A DNA stretch of 64,000 bases from Marinobacter maritimus (lineage in GTDB: Bacteria; Pseudomonadota; Gammaproteobacteria; Pseudomonadales; Oleiphilaceae): NCBI RefSeq assembly GCF_007671675.1, contig NZ_VCGW01000001.1, positions 1,364,001-1,428,000 on the forward strand. Direction: 5' to 3'. A model generated the notes under the pieces. The model did not search any database and was not told where the DNA came from. It saw only the letters and a list, made by a program, of their open reading frames with translations. Within the stretch, counting starts at the first letter, position 1; each line of letters opens with the position of its first letter. Shown one piece after another: positions 63,796 to 64,000 of the stretch. Position numbers and translations under genes: made by a program.

Positions 63796-64000
63796 ATGAC
63801 GATTGACGACCTCAAAGTAATCCTCAAGGTGGCCGAGTTTCGCAGCATTACCGCCGCCGCGGCCAGTCTCGACATGCGCACCGCGACCGCCAGTGCGGCG
63901 GTGAAAAGAGTGGAAAGTGCACTGGGTGTGGAACTCTTTGTAAGAACAACGCGGCAACTGAGGCTCTCCAATGCGGGTGAGAAATACCTCCCGCAGTGCG
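63796..64000 (+). CDS. LysR-family regulator, N-terminal part (3' truncated by window)
   Basis: ATG 63796 opens a frame that runs to the window end. The visible 68 residues form an LTTR helix-turn-helix (LKVILKVAEFRSITAAAASLDMRTATASAAVKRVESALG, then ELFVRTTRQLRLSNAGE). It is divergent from the MDR dehydrogenase, a typical LTTR-target arrangement. The ligand domain lies outside. Confidence 0.88.
   Translation, partial: MTIDDLKVILKVAEFRSITAAAASLDMRTATASAAVKRVESALGVELFVRTTRQLRLSNAGEKYLPQC

Noticed and set aside
1..64000. CRISPR arrays, insertion sequences and prophage
   Set aside because: No regularly spaced repeats, transposases or phage structural genes were seen.

Overview
The window reads as a chromosomal segment of a marine gammaproteobacterium, most like Marinobacter or a close relative. 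This rests on an xcp-type type II secretion (T2SS) locus, a gacA-uvrC-pgsA block, a complete homogentisate pathway, Fur-style iron-uptake genes, a TPP-controlled thiBPQ operon and moderate-to-high GC. The species call is inference from gene content. I see no prophage, insertion sequence or CRISPR array.

Layout. 1-2.7 kb: tail of a sensor kinase, glutathione reductase, an acetyltransferase. 2.7-11.4 kb: T2SS genes gspE-F-G-H-I-J-K-L-M on the minus strand, with gspC divergent and no gspD beside it. 11.5-16.3 kb: a tight three-gene operon (alkyl-DHAP-synthase-like flavoprotein, GlpD-like dehydrogenase, FGGY kinase). 16.4-22.4 kb: a MuiA-type protein, a secreted M28 aminopeptidase (plausible T2SS cargo), an EEP-family hydrolase, a LysR regulator and a DUF1127-like small gene. 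22.7-29.5 kb: siderophore uptake (IutA-like receptor, FhuD-, FhuB-, FhuC-like transporter, FhuF-like reductase) with candidate Fur boxes at both ends. 29.5-30.2 kb: a zone of decayed sequence holding an internally deleted LPD1-domain gene. 30.2-33.8 kb: crotonase, Mak-type ROK kinase, orphan shikimate kinase, SstT. 34-38.4 kb: tyrosine/homogentisate catabolism (maiA-hppD-hmgA-fahA). 38.7-38.9 kb: tRNA-Cys and tRNA-Gly. 39-42.8 kb: a hook-less SMC-like ATPase with an SbcD-like phosphoesterase. 42.8-46.3 kb: TPP riboswitch and thiBPQ. 46.3-50 kb: an Mla/MCE-type lipid transport operon. 50-53 kb: gacA-uvrC-pgsA. 53-56.7 kb: UPF0270-like protein, AzlCD, DUF1330 protein, AEC transporter, DUF938 methyltransferase. 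56.7-60 kb: TAXI-type TRAP transporter. 60.2-64 kb: GNAT, a MarR/siderophore-interacting-reductase pair with a clear operator, a small 2OG-Fe(II) oxygenase-like protein, and an MDR dehydrogenase divergent from a LysR gene cut by the window end.

Themes. Iron handling appears twice: uptake plus FhuF-type reduction at 22.7-29.5 kb, and a SIP-type reductase at 60.8 kb. No siderophore synthesis genes are present, so uptake of siderophores made elsewhere in the genome or by other organisms is likely. The most interesting items are the AGPS-like operon, whose flavoprotein lacks one histidine of the AGPS His triplet; the deleted LPD1 gene and neighbouring inverted repeat; the T2SS locus without its secretin; and the tRNA Gly-Cys pair separated from pgsA by about 11 kb of transport and repair genes. 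Start sites were adjusted by eye from ribosome binding sites. No database search was possible.
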